Positions 8,984 through 18,333 of a DNA stretch of 64,000 nucleotides are shown piece after piece (the first letter of the stretch is position 1; each line of letters opens with the position of its first letter). The notes below the pieces were generated by a model. The model worked only from the letters and a program-made list of their open reading frames with translations, did not search any database and was not told where the DNA came from. The stretch comes from Methylobacterium crusticola (lineage in GTDB: Bacteria > Pseudomonadota > Alphaproteobacteria > Rhizobiales > Beijerinckiaceae). The position numbers and the translations under genes were made by a program. The stretch covers positions 27,632 through 91,631 of the forward strand of contig NZ_QOWC01000006.1 of the NCBI RefSeq assembly GCF_003574465.1, read 5' to 3'.

Positions 8984-9954
8984 GCGGCACGCTCCTGTAC
9001 GCCGTGATGCCAGGCCACGAGGTGGTCGAGGGAGGAGGCCGGGCCGTGCGCCGCCTGCCAGCCGAACTCGTCGCGCATCCGCGCGACCGCGAGGGGCGCC
9101 CGGTCGGCGTCTCCGTGGAGCGCGATGGTCGGGGCCTCGCCGGGCTGCGCGAGGCGGCAGACGAAGCCGGGCCTCGCCCGCATGAGGCGCTCGCCCCAGG
9201 CGAGCACCGGCCAGGCCTCCGGGGCGGAGACGTTGTAGAGGCGGTGCGCCGGGCGCGGCGCCGCGATCAGCCGCGCCACCGCCTCGGCGGCGTCGGGCGC
9301 GTAGAGCCAGTCGCGCAGGCCCGGCCGCGGCAGCAGGGCGGCCTCGCCCCGCGCCATGGCGGCCCAGATCTGCGCCTGCGGGCTCAGGGTGTCGCGCCAG
9401 CCCGTGTCGCGCTCGAAGGGCCCGAACACGGCGCTGAGCCGGGCGCTGACCCCGTCGAGCCCCCAGTGCGCGCACAGCCGCGCCACCACCTTCTCGGCCG
9501 CGAACTTCGTCACCGCGTAGAGGCTCTCGGGCTCGGGTGCCAGCGTCTCGGCGAGGCGGTCGGCCCGGGCGGCGCCGTAGACGGCCGCCGAGGAGAGGTT
9601 GACCACGCGGCGCACGCCCGCCCGCCGGCAGGCCTCCAGCGCCGGCACCACGGCGTCGAGGTTGACGGCCAGGATGCCCCCGGGGGCCGCCGCCTCGCGG
9701 GCCGCGTCCGCCGTGACGGCGGCGGCCAGCACCACGGCGTCGGTGCCGGGGCCGATCGCCTCGGCGACCGCCCGCGGATCGGTGACGTCGCCCGTCCGCA
9801 CCTCGAGCGCCCCGGGCGGCGCCGCGAGGGCGCGCAGGAGCGCGGGCGGAGGGGCGGCGCGGTCGAGGAGCCGCACGGCGCCGCCCCGGGCGAGCAGCGC
9901 CCGGGCGAGGTTGAGCCCGACGAAGCCCGCACCCCCCAGGACCACGACGGTCAT
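8980..9954 (-). CDS. NAD-dependent epimerase/dehydratase family protein
   Basis: A 324-residue extended-SDR protein. It begins MTVVVLGGAGFVGLNLARAL, the glycine-rich NAD-binding motif. It has the active-site serine region (NLSSAAVYG) and the YAVTKFAAE motif, which supplies the catalytic Tyr and Lys. These are features of sugar-nucleotide epimerases and related dehydratases or reductases. It is the first gene of a three-gene overlapping operon and is transcribed divergently from the phosphomannomutase gene across a 280-nt spacer. Whether it acts on a sugar nucleotide or on a catabolic intermediate is not clear; the monooxygenase and SDR neighbours favour the latter. Confidence 0.87.
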   Translation of the reverse strand: MTVVVLGGAGFVGLNLARALLARGGAVRLLDRAAPPPALLRALAAPPGALEVRTGDVTDPRAVAEAIGPGTDAVVLAAAVTADAAREAAAPGGILAVNLDAVVPALEACRRAGVRRVVNLSSAAVYGAARADRLAETLAPEPESLYAVTKFAAEKVVARLCAHWGLDGVSARLSAVFGPFERDTGWRDTLSPQAQIWAAMARGEAALLPRPGLRDWLYAPDAAEAVARLIAAPRPAHRLYNVSAPEAWPVLAWGERLMRARPGFVCRLAQPGEAPTIALHGDADRAPLAVARMRDEFGWQAAHGPASSLDHLVAWHHGVQERAA

Positions 9955-10234
9955 GCCGGCCCCCCCGGCGGCAGGGCGGGCGGGCGCGGTCCGGTCCGTG
10001 TCGGCACTCTGTCACCCTCGTCGTCTCGGGGCCGGCGCCGATGCAGGATGCGGGCCGGCCCGGCCTTCCGGGGGCGGCCCCCGGGCCGGGCGGGCCCCGG
10101 CGGCGGCCTGAATAACACGGGCGACCGCCCGCGGGACGCCCCCGCGGCGCCGGCACCCGGCCGGGCCGGTTTTGGCTCGGCTGCGGGGATCTGCTAGAGA
10201 CGCAACCCATCCGAGCATTCCCCGAGGGCCGTCG

Positions 10235-11737
10235 ATGTTTCCGAAGCCGCACCCGTCGCTGACCCCGAACACCTTCGCGTTCGAGGCCCTGCCTCTGGTC
10301 GCACCCACGGGCTTTCGCGAGTACGACGCCCGCTGGCTCTTCCCCAAGGACCTGAACCTGATGGGGGTCCAGGCCCTCGGCCTCGGCCTCGGCACCCTGA
10401 TCCACGAGCGCGGCGTGCGGCCCGACATCGTCACGGGCCACGACTTCCGGGCCTACTCCGCCGCGATCAAGCTCGCGCTGGTGGCCGGCATGCAGGCGGC
10501 CGGCCTGCGCGTGAAGGACATCGGGCTCTGCCTCTCGCCGATGGCCTATTTCGGCCAGTTCGCCCTCGACTGCCCCTGCGTCGCCATGGTGACGGCCTCC
10601 CACAACGACAACGGCTGGACCGGCGTCAAGATGGGCGCCGAGCGCCCGATGACGTTCGGCCCCGACGAGATGAGCCGCCTCAAGGAGATCGTGCTCTCGG
10701 GCGCGTTCCAGTACCGCAGCGGCGGCGCCTACGAGTTCGTCGAGGGCTTCCCCAAGGTCTACCTCGACGACCTCCTGGCCCGGGCCAGGCCGCTCACGCG
10801 CAAGATCAAGGTGGTGGCGGCCTGCGGCAACGGCACGGCGGGCGCCTTCGCGCCGGGCCTGCTCGAGGCCCTCGGCTGCGAGGTGGTGCCCCTCGACGTC
10901 GAGGCGGACGCCACCTTCCCGCGCTACAACCCCAACCCCGAGGACATGGCGATGCTGCACGCCATCGCCGACACGGTGCGGGAGACCGGCGCCGACCTCG
11001 GCCTCGGCTTCGACGGCGACGGCGACCGCTGCGGCGTGGTGGACGAGAAGGGCCACGAGATCTTCGCCGACAAGGTCGGGGTCATGCTGGCCCGCGACCT
11101 CTCGCTCCAGCACCCCGGGGCGCGCTTCGTCGTGGACGTCAAGTCGACCGGCCTGTTCGCCACCGACCCGGAGCTGCGCGGGCGCGGGGTCGTGACCGAC
11201 TACTGGAAGACGGGCCACTCCTACATCAAGCGCCGCGTCAACGAGCTCAACGCCCTGGCGGGCTTCGAGAAGTCCGGCCACTTCTTCTTCAACGAGCCGG
11301 TGGGCCGGGGCTACGACGACGGCCTGCTCACGGCCATCGCGGTCCTGGAGATGCTCGACCGCAACCCCGGCCGCAGCCTGTCCGACCTCTACGCGGCGCT
11401 CCCCAAGACCTGGGGCTCGCCGACGATGTCGCCGCACTGCGCCGACGAGGTGAAGTACGGCGTGGTCGAGACCGTGACGGCGCGGCTGCGCGCCATGCAG
11501 GCGGCGGGCGAGCCCGTGGCCGGCGAGGCGATCACCGACCTCGTGACGGTGAACGGCGTGCGGGTGATGACGCAGGACGGCACCTGGGGCCTGGTGCGGG
11601 CCTCCTCCAACAAGCCGGAGCTGGTGGTGGTGGTCGAGAGCCCGGTCTCCGAGGCGCGCCTCAAGGCGATGTTCCACGGTCTCGACGCGATCCTGCGCGA
11701 GAACCCGCAGGTCGGCGCCTACAACCAGACGATCTGA
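10235..11737 (+). CDS. Phosphomannomutase/phosphoglucomutase
   Basis: A complete 500-residue alpha-D-phosphohexomutase. The phosphoserine loop TASHNDNGWTGVKMG (Ser122) and the metal-binding loop DGDGDRCG (Asp260, Asp262, Asp264) are intact. The sugar-binding segment GFEKSGHFFF and the C-terminal phosphate-binding stretch TWGLVRASSNKPELVV follow. It interconverts hexose 1- and 6-phosphates for polysaccharide precursor synthesis. The ATG at MFPKPHP was preferred over an in-frame codon 63 nt upstream because the extra residues look like non-coding translation. It is monocistronic, with an AT-rich region directly downstream. Confidence 0.94.
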   Translation: MFPKPHPSLTPNTFAFEALPLVAPTGFREYDARWLFPKDLNLMGVQALGLGLGTLIHERGVRPDIVTGHDFRAYSAAIKLALVAGMQAAGLRVKDIGLCLSPMAYFGQFALDCPCVAMVTASHNDNGWTGVKMGAERPMTFGPDEMSRLKEIVLSGAFQYRSGGAYEFVEGFPKVYLDDLLARARPLTRKIKVVAACGNGTAGAFAPGLLEALGCEVVPLDVEADATFPRYNPNPEDMAMLHAIADTVRETGADLGLGFDGDGDRCGVVDEKGHEIFADKVGVMLARDLSLQHPGARFVVDVKSTGLFATDPELRGRGVVTDYWKTGHSYIKRRVNELNALAGFEKSGHFFFNEPVGRGYDDGLLTAIAVLEMLDRNPGRSLSDLYAALPKTWGSPTMSPHCADEVKYGVVETVTARLRAMQAAGEPVAGEAITDLVTVNGVRVMTQDGTWGLVRASSNKPELVVVVESPVSEARLKAMFHGLDAILRENPQVGAYNQTI

Positions 11738-12250
11738 GGTTCTGGTACGCGCAAGAGAGTTTTTTGGTATCTGGGGTCCTTGATTTATGCTCCGATAATC
11801 TGCGGGACCCACAGATCAATCATTGTTTCGTCGCGAGCAGCGGCGAAGGCTGGATATCTGGTATGCGGCTGGCGTCGGCTCTGCGTAGATCACAAACGGA
11901 CGGACGCCCGGTTTTTCCGCTGATGGAGGCCGCCTTCCTAGTTCAGGTTTCGTGGCTCGCACGCGGATGGAAAATAGCAGCGGTGCATGGAGTGCCCTGA
12001 CTGTCGGCGAGAGTATGGGACTGCCGGGGTTCTTCAGTGATTACGCAGTGCCTGCCACATGGGATAATGCTTCAGGATGGCACTGATTTCCGCTACGTAT
12101 TGCCGCATCAGTAGGGTTTGATCAAATTTTGATACAGGAAGTTGCATTAAACAAAAACAACAACTTGATCGTTCAGATCGGAATTGTTTGACAGCATCTG
12201 ATGCTTGTTGTAATTAATTGTATCAACATCCATTTTTTAATAGATAAAGA
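11738..12250. other. AT-rich intergenic stretch downstream of the phosphohexomutase gene
   Basis: No convincing gene lies in this 513-nt stretch. Base composition changes sharply just after the phosphohexomutase stop and becomes AT-rich beyond about 12050. It holds an 8-bp inverted repeat, TTGATACA at 12129-12136 and TGTATCAA at 12219-12226, flanking a promoter-like sequence. A short plus-strand reading frame at 11764-12000 has no ribosome site or recognisable sequence. Confidence 0.6.
12188..12216 (+). promoter_or_regulatory. Candidate sigma-70 promoter for the AT-rich membrane-protein gene
   Basis: A perfect -35 hexamer TTGACA (12188-12193) is followed after 17 nt by TAATTA (12211-12216) as a -10 candidate, 35 nt before the ATG at 12251. 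The arms of the TTGATACA/TGTATCAA inverted repeat lie on either side, which could serve a regulator. Confidence 0.45.
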
Positions 12251-12772
12251 ATGTGGCATTCCGTTCAACATTCTCGTTATCGAAGTACACCTCACGATAA
12301 TGTGCTACATGAGACGAAATTTATCATAGTATTAATTCTAACGATATCATCATCCTATATCATTGCAACCGGGTTCTCAGTTCTAACGTGGGCGTCGCTT
12401 TCATATCTATCGATTGATGGACAAAATACTTCTGCCGTTTACAGGTTTCATTCTGGGATCTGGATATGGACATGGATAACAAGTTCGTTATTTTTCGCTC
12501 CTCTGCCGATATTTTGGTTTTTCATATTCATTTTGTTTAGGTTTGTCTCCAAAACGAATTATCTTGTTCTAACTGTATTTGGTTTTTTAGCGTCTGTCAT
12601 TGCTGTTGTTCTAGTAACAGCGTACAAATTCATAAGCAGTACCACATTGTTTATTCAAAGTTACAAAACATTGATTGGCGTAGGATTCTTATTGATCGCC
12701 ATTATCATTGGATTATCGACGTTTTTTTGGGTCTTCTATTTTTTTTACAAAGAGCATATCGCGTTAAAATGA
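12251..12772 (+). CDS. Hypothetical AT-rich integral membrane protein
   Basis: I do not recognise this 173-residue protein. It has four clear hydrophobic segments, at about residues 25-48, 72-96, 101-122 and 141-167, and would be an inner-membrane protein with both ends probably cytoplasmic. Its codon use is very AT-rich (many ATA, TTA and TTT codons), unlike every neighbour, which points to recent horizontal acquisition. The ribosome site is weak (AAAGA just before the ATG). The following small secreted-protein gene begins about 35 nt downstream and may be co-transcribed, though its composition is more mixed. Confidence 0.6.
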   Translation: MWHSVQHSRYRSTPHDNVLHETKFIIVLILTISSSYIIATGFSVLTWASLSYLSIDGQNTSAVYRFHSGIWIWTWITSSLFFAPLPIFWFFIFILFRFVSKTNYLVLTVFGFLASVIAVVLVTAYKFISSTTLFIQSYKTLIGVGFLLIAIIIGLSTFFWVFYFFYKEHIALK

Positions 12773-12807
12773 CCAGATAAACTAGCGCTTGATATTCAGC
12801 CGGGGTG

Positions 12808-13197
12808 ATGAGCATGGCGATCTCGCGAAAGAGGGACGCGGTCTACGTCCTCGCAGCCGTCGTGCTCACGACAGTGAGTGTTCCAAGTAAGGCCGTTGCG
12901 GATATGCTGTGTGGCAGGCAATTCGATTCATTGGAGAAACTAGGTGTAAGTCTGATGTTGGAAACAAGAAATCAGCCAGTCGCAGATGATGCTATGGCAG
13001 TGATCTATTTGGACAAACAGAGATTGGCTTCATACATATTCACAAGGCGTGCGAATCCTGCGCATCCCGCCGTCGCGTGCCAGATCCCCGAGCCCGTCGG
13101 TGATGGATACAAGATGCGCGTGGAGGTTCGATGTGCGGCTGCGAAGTCGGCCTGTGATGCTTTCGTCGAGCGCCTCGCAAAACCAAGGAACGGCTGA
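12808..13197 (+). CDS. Hypothetical small secreted protein
   Basis: A 129-residue protein with an N-terminal signal peptide: basic MSMAISRKRDA, a hydrophobic core VYVLAAVVLTTVSV, and cleavage near KAVAD. The mature part is about 95 residues with four cysteines, which could form disulfides in the periplasm. I recognise no family. GTG at 12805, ATG at 12808 and ATG at 12814 are all possible starts; GGGG lies immediately upstream, favouring one of the later two. Composition is intermediate between the AT-rich gene before it and the host background after it, so it may mark the edge of an acquired segment. Confidence 0.5.
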   Translation: MSMAISRKRDAVYVLAAVVLTTVSVPSKAVADMLCGRQFDSLEKLGVSLMLETRNQPVADDAMAVIYLDKQRLASYIFTRRANPAHPAVACQIPEPVGDGYKMRVEVRCAAAKSACDAFVERLAKPRNG

Positions 13198-13570
13198 TCG
13201 CGCCGCGGCGTGCCATGGTAAACGCACTGCATCCGCCTCCTGCCGGCACTGGGCCTTGCCTGTTCCGCGCGTGGCGGGGCGGTGTGGTCACATGATGGCC
13301 ACAGGACGATGATATCGGGCGGTGGCCGACCGGCTGACGGGCTGGGTCGTCGATGCACCCGCGCGCGCCGTGCTAAAGGAAGCGCGTGCCCAGGCGTCTT
13401 CGCTGCGTCGGCTGGCGGGCGCGGCATGCGTCGCGGGTTCGATGTGATACACATCACGGACGCCGAGGCCTCCCCGTCGCTTCATGTCGTCGCTTCCACG
13501 AATGGATGAGCCGTCGGCCCCTTGACCGAGCCGCGGTCTGCGAGAGGGTGGGATCGTGAGGGAGACGCGG
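13198..13570. other. Intergenic region before the HlyB-type secretion gene
   Basis: About 370 nt without a supportable gene. Several overlapping short frames exist on both strands but none has a ribosome site or recognisable protein. It probably carries the promoter of the secretion operon; I could not pick a clear -35/-10 pair. The end contains AGGGAG, placed 7 nt before the chosen ATG at 13571. Confidence 0.5.
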
Positions 13571-15835
13571 ATGTCGGGAGAAGCACCGGTGCCGGCGGGC
13601 GGCCGCCCCCCTGCGGATCGGCCGCCGGCCGGCCCGCCCCCGGGCGGCCCGCCGCCGGGCCAGGGTGCCGGCCCCGAGGCCGGCCTGCCCGGCGCCCGGC
13701 CCGATCCCGGCTTCAGCGCCCTCGCCCTCGTCGCCTCCTTCCACCAGGTCGCCTGCGAGCCGGCCCAGCTGCGCCACGAGCTCGGCCTCGGCGTTCAGCC
13801 CGCGGGCGTCGTCGACCTGGTCCGCGCCGCCCGCAAGGTCGGCCTCAAGGCCCGCCTGCTCCAGGCCCAGAAGCCCGAGCGCCTCGACACCATCCCGCTC
13901 CCCGCCATCCTGGAGATGGACGACGGGCGCTTCCTCGTCCTCGGCCGCCGCCTCGACGACGGCAAGCTGCGCGTCGTCGACGCCGCCGCCCGGTCGGCCG
14001 AGCACCTGCCCGCCGCCGAGGTCGCGGCCCGCTGGACCGGCGCCATCGTGCTCGTCGCCCGGCGCGCCAGCCTCCAGAAGGTCATCCACGATTTCGGCCT
14101 GACCTGGTTCGCGCCCTCGATCTGGCGCTACCGCCGGCCCCTCGCCACGGTCCTGGTCGCCTCGTTCTTCATCCAGGTCTGCGCCCTCATCACGCCGATC
14201 TTCTTCCAGATCACGATCGACAAGGTCCTGGTCCACCGCGGCTACTCCACCCTCACCCTGGTGGCGGTCGGCCTCGTGGTGCTCGGCCTGTTCCACGTCG
14301 TGCTCCAGTACCTGCGCGGCTACATCCTCACCCACACCACGAGCCGCATCGACGTCGAGCTCGGCGCGCGCCTGTTCGACCACCTCATGCGGCTGCCGCT
14401 CGGCTACTTCGAGACCCGGCCCGCCGGCCAGACCGTGGCCCGGGTGCGCGAGCTCGAGACCGTGCGCAGCTTCCTCACCGGCCAGGCCCTGACCTCGGCC
14501 ATCGACATCCCGTTCACGCTCCTCTTCGTCGCCATCCTGTTCCTGTACTCGCCCGTCCTGGCGCTCATCGTCACGCTGTCGATCCCGTGCTACATCCTGG
14601 TGGCGGTGCTGCTGCGCCCGATCCTGCGCGAGAAGACGCTGGAGCGCTTCAACCGCTCGGCCCTCTCCAACCAGTTCCTGATCGAGTCGGTGGTGGGCAT
14701 CCACACCATCAAGGCGCTCGCCGTCGAGCCGACCCTCAAGAACCAGTGGGAGGAGCGGCTGGCCGCCTACGTCAAGACCTCGTTCGTCACGGGTCTGCTC
14801 GCCAGCCTGGGCCAGAACGCGATCCAGTACATCAACAAGGTCACGACCGCCCTGGTGCTGTTCTTCGGCGCCTACGCGGTCATGAACGGCGAGATGACGG
14901 TCGGCAGCCTGATCGCCTTCAACATGATCATGGGCCAGGTCACCGGCCCGATCCTGCGCCTGTCCCAGCTCTGGCAGGACTTCCAGCAGGTCAAGGTGTC
15001 CATCGAGCGCCTCGGCGACGTGCTCAACTGCCCGCCCGAGACCCGCTCCATGGCCCAGGCCCACCTGCCCCCCGCCAAGGGCCAGGTCTCGGTGCGCACG
15101 CTCTCGTTCCGCTACCAGCCCGGCACCCCGGAGGTGCTGCGCGACATCTCCCTCGAGATCCCGGCCGGCCAGGTCATCGGCATCGTCGGGCCCTCCGGCT
15201 CGGGCAAGTCGACCTTCACCAAGCTGCTCCAGCGCCTCTACGTGCCCGAGAAGGGCCAGGTGCTGGTCGACGGCGTCGACATCGCCCAGGTCGACCCGGC
15301 CTGGCTGCGGCGCCAGATCGGCGTCGTGCTGCAGGAGAACCTGCTCTTCAACAAGACGGTGTTCGAGAACATCGCGCTCGCCAATCCGGGGCTCTCGCGC
15401 GCCCAGGTGATGCAGGTGGCGCGGCTCTCGGGCGCCGACGAGTTCATCAACCGGCTCCCGCTCGGCTACGACACCCCGATCGAGGAGCGCGGCGCCAACC
15501 TGTCGGGCGGCCAGCGCCAGCGGCTCGCCATCGCGCGGGCGCTGGCCACCAACCCGCGCATCCTGATCCTCGACGAGGCGACCTCGGCGCTCGACTACGA
15601 GAGCGAGCGCATCATCCAGGACAACATGAAGCACATCGTGCGCGGCCGCACCGTGGTGATCATCGCCCACCGGCTCGCGGCGGTGCGGCTGTGCGACCGC
15701 ATCATCGCGCTCCAGGACGGGCGCATCATCGAGGACGGCACGCACCGCGAGCTCCTGGAGCGGCCCGCCTCGCTCTACGGCCGGCTCTGGCGCATGCAGT
15801 CCGACCACGGATCCGAGCAGGGAGAGGCCGCGTGA
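13571..15835 (+). CDS. Type I secretion ABC transporter, HlyB/RtxB type with C39-like domain
   Basis: A 754-residue inner-membrane exporter. After a Pro/Gly-rich N-terminus (residues 1-48) comes a peptidase C39-like domain (about 50-180) whose catalytic cysteine position is not Cys (SALALVASFHQ). It is therefore the non-cleaving HlyB-type docking domain. A six-helix transmembrane domain (about 190-470) follows. The ATPase has Walker A GPSGSGKST (about 540), signature LSGGQRQR and Walker B LILDEATSALD. It would export a protein with a C-terminal signal without cleaving it. The stop overlaps the GTG of the adaptor gene. No substrate or TolC gene is adjacent. ATG 13571 was preferred to an in-frame GTG 15 nt upstream because of the AGGGAG spacing. 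Confidence 0.92.
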   Translation: MSGEAPVPAGGRPPADRPPAGPPPGGPPPGQGAGPEAGLPGARPDPGFSALALVASFHQVACEPAQLRHELGLGVQPAGVVDLVRAARKVGLKARLLQAQKPERLDTIPLPAILEMDDGRFLVLGRRLDDGKLRVVDAAARSAEHLPAAEVAARWTGAIVLVARRASLQKVIHDFGLTWFAPSIWRYRRPLATVLVASFFIQVCALITPIFFQITIDKVLVHRGYSTLTLVAVGLVVLGLFHVVLQYLRGYILTHTTSRIDVELGARLFDHLMRLPLGYFETRPAGQTVARVRELETVRSFLTGQALTSAIDIPFTLLFVAILFLYSPVLALIVTLSIPCYILVAVLLRPILREKTLERFNRSALSNQFLIESVVGIHTIKALAVEPTLKNQWEERLAAYVKTSFVTGLLASLGQNAIQYINKVTTALVLFFGAYAVMNGEMTVGSLIAFNMIMGQVTGPILRLSQLWQDFQQVKVSIERLGDVLNCPPETRSMAQAHLPPAKGQVSVRTLSFRYQPGTPEVLRDISLEIPAGQVIGIVGPSGSGKSTFTKLLQRLYVPEKGQVLVDGVDIAQVDPAWLRRQIGVVLQENLLFNKTVFENIALANPGLSRAQVMQVARLSGADEFINRLPLGYDTPIEERGANLSGGQRQRLAIARALATNPRILILDEATSALDYESERIIQDNMKHIVRGRTVVIIAHRLAAVRLCDRIIALQDGRIIEDGTHRELLERPASLYGRLWRMQSDHGSEQGEAA

Positions 15836-17397
15836 GCCAGGCCCCGGACACCCAACCCGCCGCGCCCGTGCCGGCCAAGCCCGTGCCGGCCAAGCCCGGC
15901 CTGCCGGCCCGTGCGCCGCGCGCCGGCCTGCCGGGCGCCGCCGCCTCGCGCGCCCTGAGCCCCCGCGCGTTCACCGAGCGGGTCCGGCGCATCGCCGACG
16001 ACCGGGAGGACCAGGAGTTCCTGCCCGCCCACCTCGAGATCCTGGACACGCCGGCCTCGCCCTACGCGGTCCTGTTCACCTGGACGATCTGCCTGATGTT
16101 CGCCGGCGCGCTCCTGTGGAGCTGCCTTGCCAGGCTCGACATCCACGCCGTCGCCTCCGGGCGCATCCAGCCGAGCGGGCGCTCGAAGGTCGTCCAGCCC
16201 TACGACACCGGCAAGGTGCAGGCGGTCCTCGTGGAGAACGGCACCCGCGTGAAGGCGGGCGACCTCCTGGTGGCCATGGAGCCGACCGAGGCCGACGCGG
16301 ACCTCGCCGCCCGCAGCGGCGACCTCGCCGCGCTCGAGGCCCAGATCGCCCGGCGCCGCGCCACCATCGCGGCGCTCGAGGCCAACACCCCGAAGCTCCG
16401 GCCGGTGTTCCCGCCCGACATCCCGCCGGCGGTCCAGGCCCGCGAGGAGGCCGCCATGGCGGCCGAGATCAGCCAGTACGTGACGACCCGGGAGGCGTTC
16501 CAGGCCCAGCTCGCCGAGAAGGAGGCGACGCAGCAGCGCTTCGCGGCCAGCATCGAGGCGCGCGAGCGCCTGCGGGCGGTGCTCAAGGAGCGGGCCGACA
16601 TGCGCGAGACCCTGGTGGCGAAGGCCGCCGGCACGCGGGCGGCGGTGATCGACGCGGTGCAGCAGGTCGAGCAGGTGGCGGCCGACCTCGCCTACGACCG
16701 CGGCCAGCTGATCGAGGCGCGGGCGGGGGCGCGGTCCCTGGAGCGGCGCATCGAGCAGCTGACGAGCGAGACGGTGGCGCGTCAGCACCAGTCCCTCACC
16801 GAGGCGGCCCAGAAGCGCGACGCCCTGCGCCAGGACGTGGTCAAGGCCCAGCTCAAGCAGGCGCGCATGGCCCTGACGGCGCCGATCGCCGGCACCGTGC
16901 AGCAGCTCGCCGTGACGACGTTGGGCCAGGTCGTGACGGCGGGCCAGCCGCTGATGATCGTGGTGCCCTCCGACGGCCCGATCGAGGTCGAGGCGCAGGT
17001 GCAGAACAAGGACATCGGCTTCGTGATCCCGGGGCAGGAGGCGGTGGTGAAGATCGACGCCTTCCCGTTCACCCGCTACGGCACGATCGAGGGCACGGTC
17101 CTGCGGGTGTCGCGCGACGCGGTGGACGACAGGGACGCGAGCGGGTCGAGCGACGCGCTGTCGGTGGCGCGGGGCCAGGGGCTCTCGCCGGTGAGCGGCA
17201 TGCCGCGGACGCAGAACCTGATCTTCCCGGTGACGATCGCCCTCTCGCGCAGCAGCATCGCGGCCGACGGCCAGACCGTGGCGCTGACGCCCGGCATGAC
17301 CGCGACGGTGGAGATCCGCACCGGCAGCCGGCGGGTGATCGACTACGTGCTCTCCCCGGTCCGCGAGACCACCGCCACGGCCGGGCACGAGCGCTGA
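15832..17397 (+). CDS. Type I secretion membrane fusion protein, HlyD family
   Basis: A 521-residue periplasmic adaptor. The N-terminal ~70 residues are Pro/Ala-rich and cytoplasmic, including two copies of PAKP. A single transmembrane helix (about 85-105) and the biotinyl-lipoyl half motif near VQPYDTGKVQAVLVENGTRVKAGDLL follow. Then come a long alpha-helical coiled coil (about 140-330) and the returning lipoyl and beta-barrel segments (LTAPIAGTVQQLAV, IPGQEAVVKIDAFPFTRYG). It connects the HlyB-type exporter to an outer-membrane TolC encoded elsewhere. The GTG start sits in a four-base overlap with the exporter stop (GTGA), showing coupling. Confidence 0.92.
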   Translation: MSQAPDTQPAAPVPAKPVPAKPGLPARAPRAGLPGAAASRALSPRAFTERVRRIADDREDQEFLPAHLEILDTPASPYAVLFTWTICLMFAGALLWSCLARLDIHAVASGRIQPSGRSKVVQPYDTGKVQAVLVENGTRVKAGDLLVAMEPTEADADLAARSGDLAALEAQIARRRATIAALEANTPKLRPVFPPDIPPAVQAREEAAMAAEISQYVTTREAFQAQLAEKEATQQRFAASIEARERLRAVLKERADMRETLVAKAAGTRAAVIDAVQQVEQVAADLAYDRGQLIEARAGARSLERRIEQLTSETVARQHQSLTEAAQKRDALRQDVVKAQLKQARMALTAPIAGTVQQLAVTTLGQVVTAGQPLMIVVPSDGPIEVEAQVQNKDIGFVIPGQEAVVKIDAFPFTRYGTIEGTVLRVSRDAVDDRDASGSSDALSVARGQGLSPVSGMPRTQNLIFPVTIALSRSSIAADGQTVALTPGMTATVEIRTGSRRVIDYVLSPVRETTATAGHER

Positions 17398-17516
17398 GGA
17401 CCCGGGGCGCGCCGGTCCCCGCGCGGCGGCGGCCCGGCCCGCCGGGGCGCCGCGGCCAGGGAGGGCGCCGCAACCGGGGCGCCGGCCCGCGGCGCGGGCG
17501 GGCGGGCGGGGCCGCC

Positions 17517-18293
17517 TCACGCGCCGGCGTAGCGCTCGTCCAGGCTCAGGCGCGTGCTGTAGGTGAAGCCCTCCGCCGCGTGCCAGTTGACGGAGGCCAC
17601 CATGGGGACGCCGCTGGCGTCGAGGTAGCGCCGCACGAAGCGCAGGGCCGGCTGCCCGGCCGGGACGGCGAGCCGCTTGGCCACCGGCCGCGGCATCAGG
17701 TGGGCCGTGACGTCCTGCGTCGCGCCGACGATCCGCTCGCCGGAGCGCGCCTCCACGAGGGCGTAGATCGGGCCGCCGAAGGTCCCCGCCGCCTCGAGGG
17801 CCTCCCGGAACCGCATGTGCACGAAGACGGTGGTGACGCAGATCCGCGCCGTCTCGCCGGCGTCCCAGCGGACGCCGTCGATCCGCATCCAGGTCGATCC
17901 GGGGGCGGCCGGGACGAGGTCCGCGTCGGCCTGCGCCAGGGCGACGGGCTCCAGCCGGTCGATGCGCAGGATCGTGTCGCGGGCGTACTGCGTCAGCTCC
18001 TGCAGCGAGCGCATCGACTGGACGTAGGCGCTGCGCGGCGACGCCGACACGACCTGCGTGCCCGAGCCCTGGCGCCGCGCCACGAGGCCGAGGTCGCTCA
18101 GCTCCTTCAGGGCGGCCCGCACCGTGTGACGGCCCACCGCGAAGTGGCGGCAGAGCTCCATCTCGGTCGGCAGCGGCGAGCCGACGGGGTAGCGCTGCTG
18201 CGCGATCGCGCTCCTGAGCGCGTGGGCGACCCGGGCCGACCGCCTCTCGGCCGTCGGGGGCGGGACGGGAACGGGCGGGGCGAGGGCGGTCAT
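17517..18293 (-). CDS. GntR-family transcriptional regulator, HutC/UTRA subfamily
   Basis: A 258-residue regulator. The N-terminal winged helix (about residues 15-85) has the GntR pattern: YPVGSPLPTEMELCRHF, then RHTVRAALKELSDLGLV, then RQGSGTQV. The C-terminal UTRA domain, ending with TYSTRLSLDERYAGA, would bind a small effector. It is divergent from the CoA-transferase operon starting at 18588. A TTGTCCGGACAA-type palindrome lies between them and a degenerate copy lies 41 nt upstream of its own ATG, so it probably represses both directions. It is paralogous to the regulator at 27951-28727. The effector is unknown; a carboxylic acid is likely from context. Confidence 0.9.
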   Translation of the reverse strand: MTALAPPVPVPPPTAERRSARVAHALRSAIAQQRYPVGSPLPTEMELCRHFAVGRHTVRAALKELSDLGLVARRQGSGTQVVSASPRSAYVQSMRSLQELTQYARDTILRIDRLEPVALAQADADLVPAAPGSTWMRIDGVRWDAGETARICVTTVFVHMRFREALEAAGTFGGPIYALVEARSGERIVGATQDVTAHLMPRPVAKRLAVPAGQPALRFVRRYLDASGVPMVASVNWHAAEGFTYSTRLSLDERYAGA

Positions 18294-18333
18294 CGCGGCG
18301 GGGGCCGAGTCTCCGGGTGCCGAAGGGTCGGAA

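Noticed and set aside
8222..11812. 1196-codon minus-strand open frame spanning the epimerase, intergenic region and antisense of the phosphohexomutase
   Set aside because: Only its last 254 codons (from the GTG at 8983) form a recognisable protein, the SDR; the rest overlaps real genes in other frames.
11764..12000. 78-codon plus-strand frame in the AT-rich intergenic region
   Set aside because: No ribosome site, no recognisable sequence and composition not distinct from chance.
13454..15808. 784-codon minus-strand frame over the HlyB-type gene
   Set aside because: Antisense shadow with Asp/Glu/Val/Leu/Arg-biased low-complexity translation; the plus strand has all exporter motifs.
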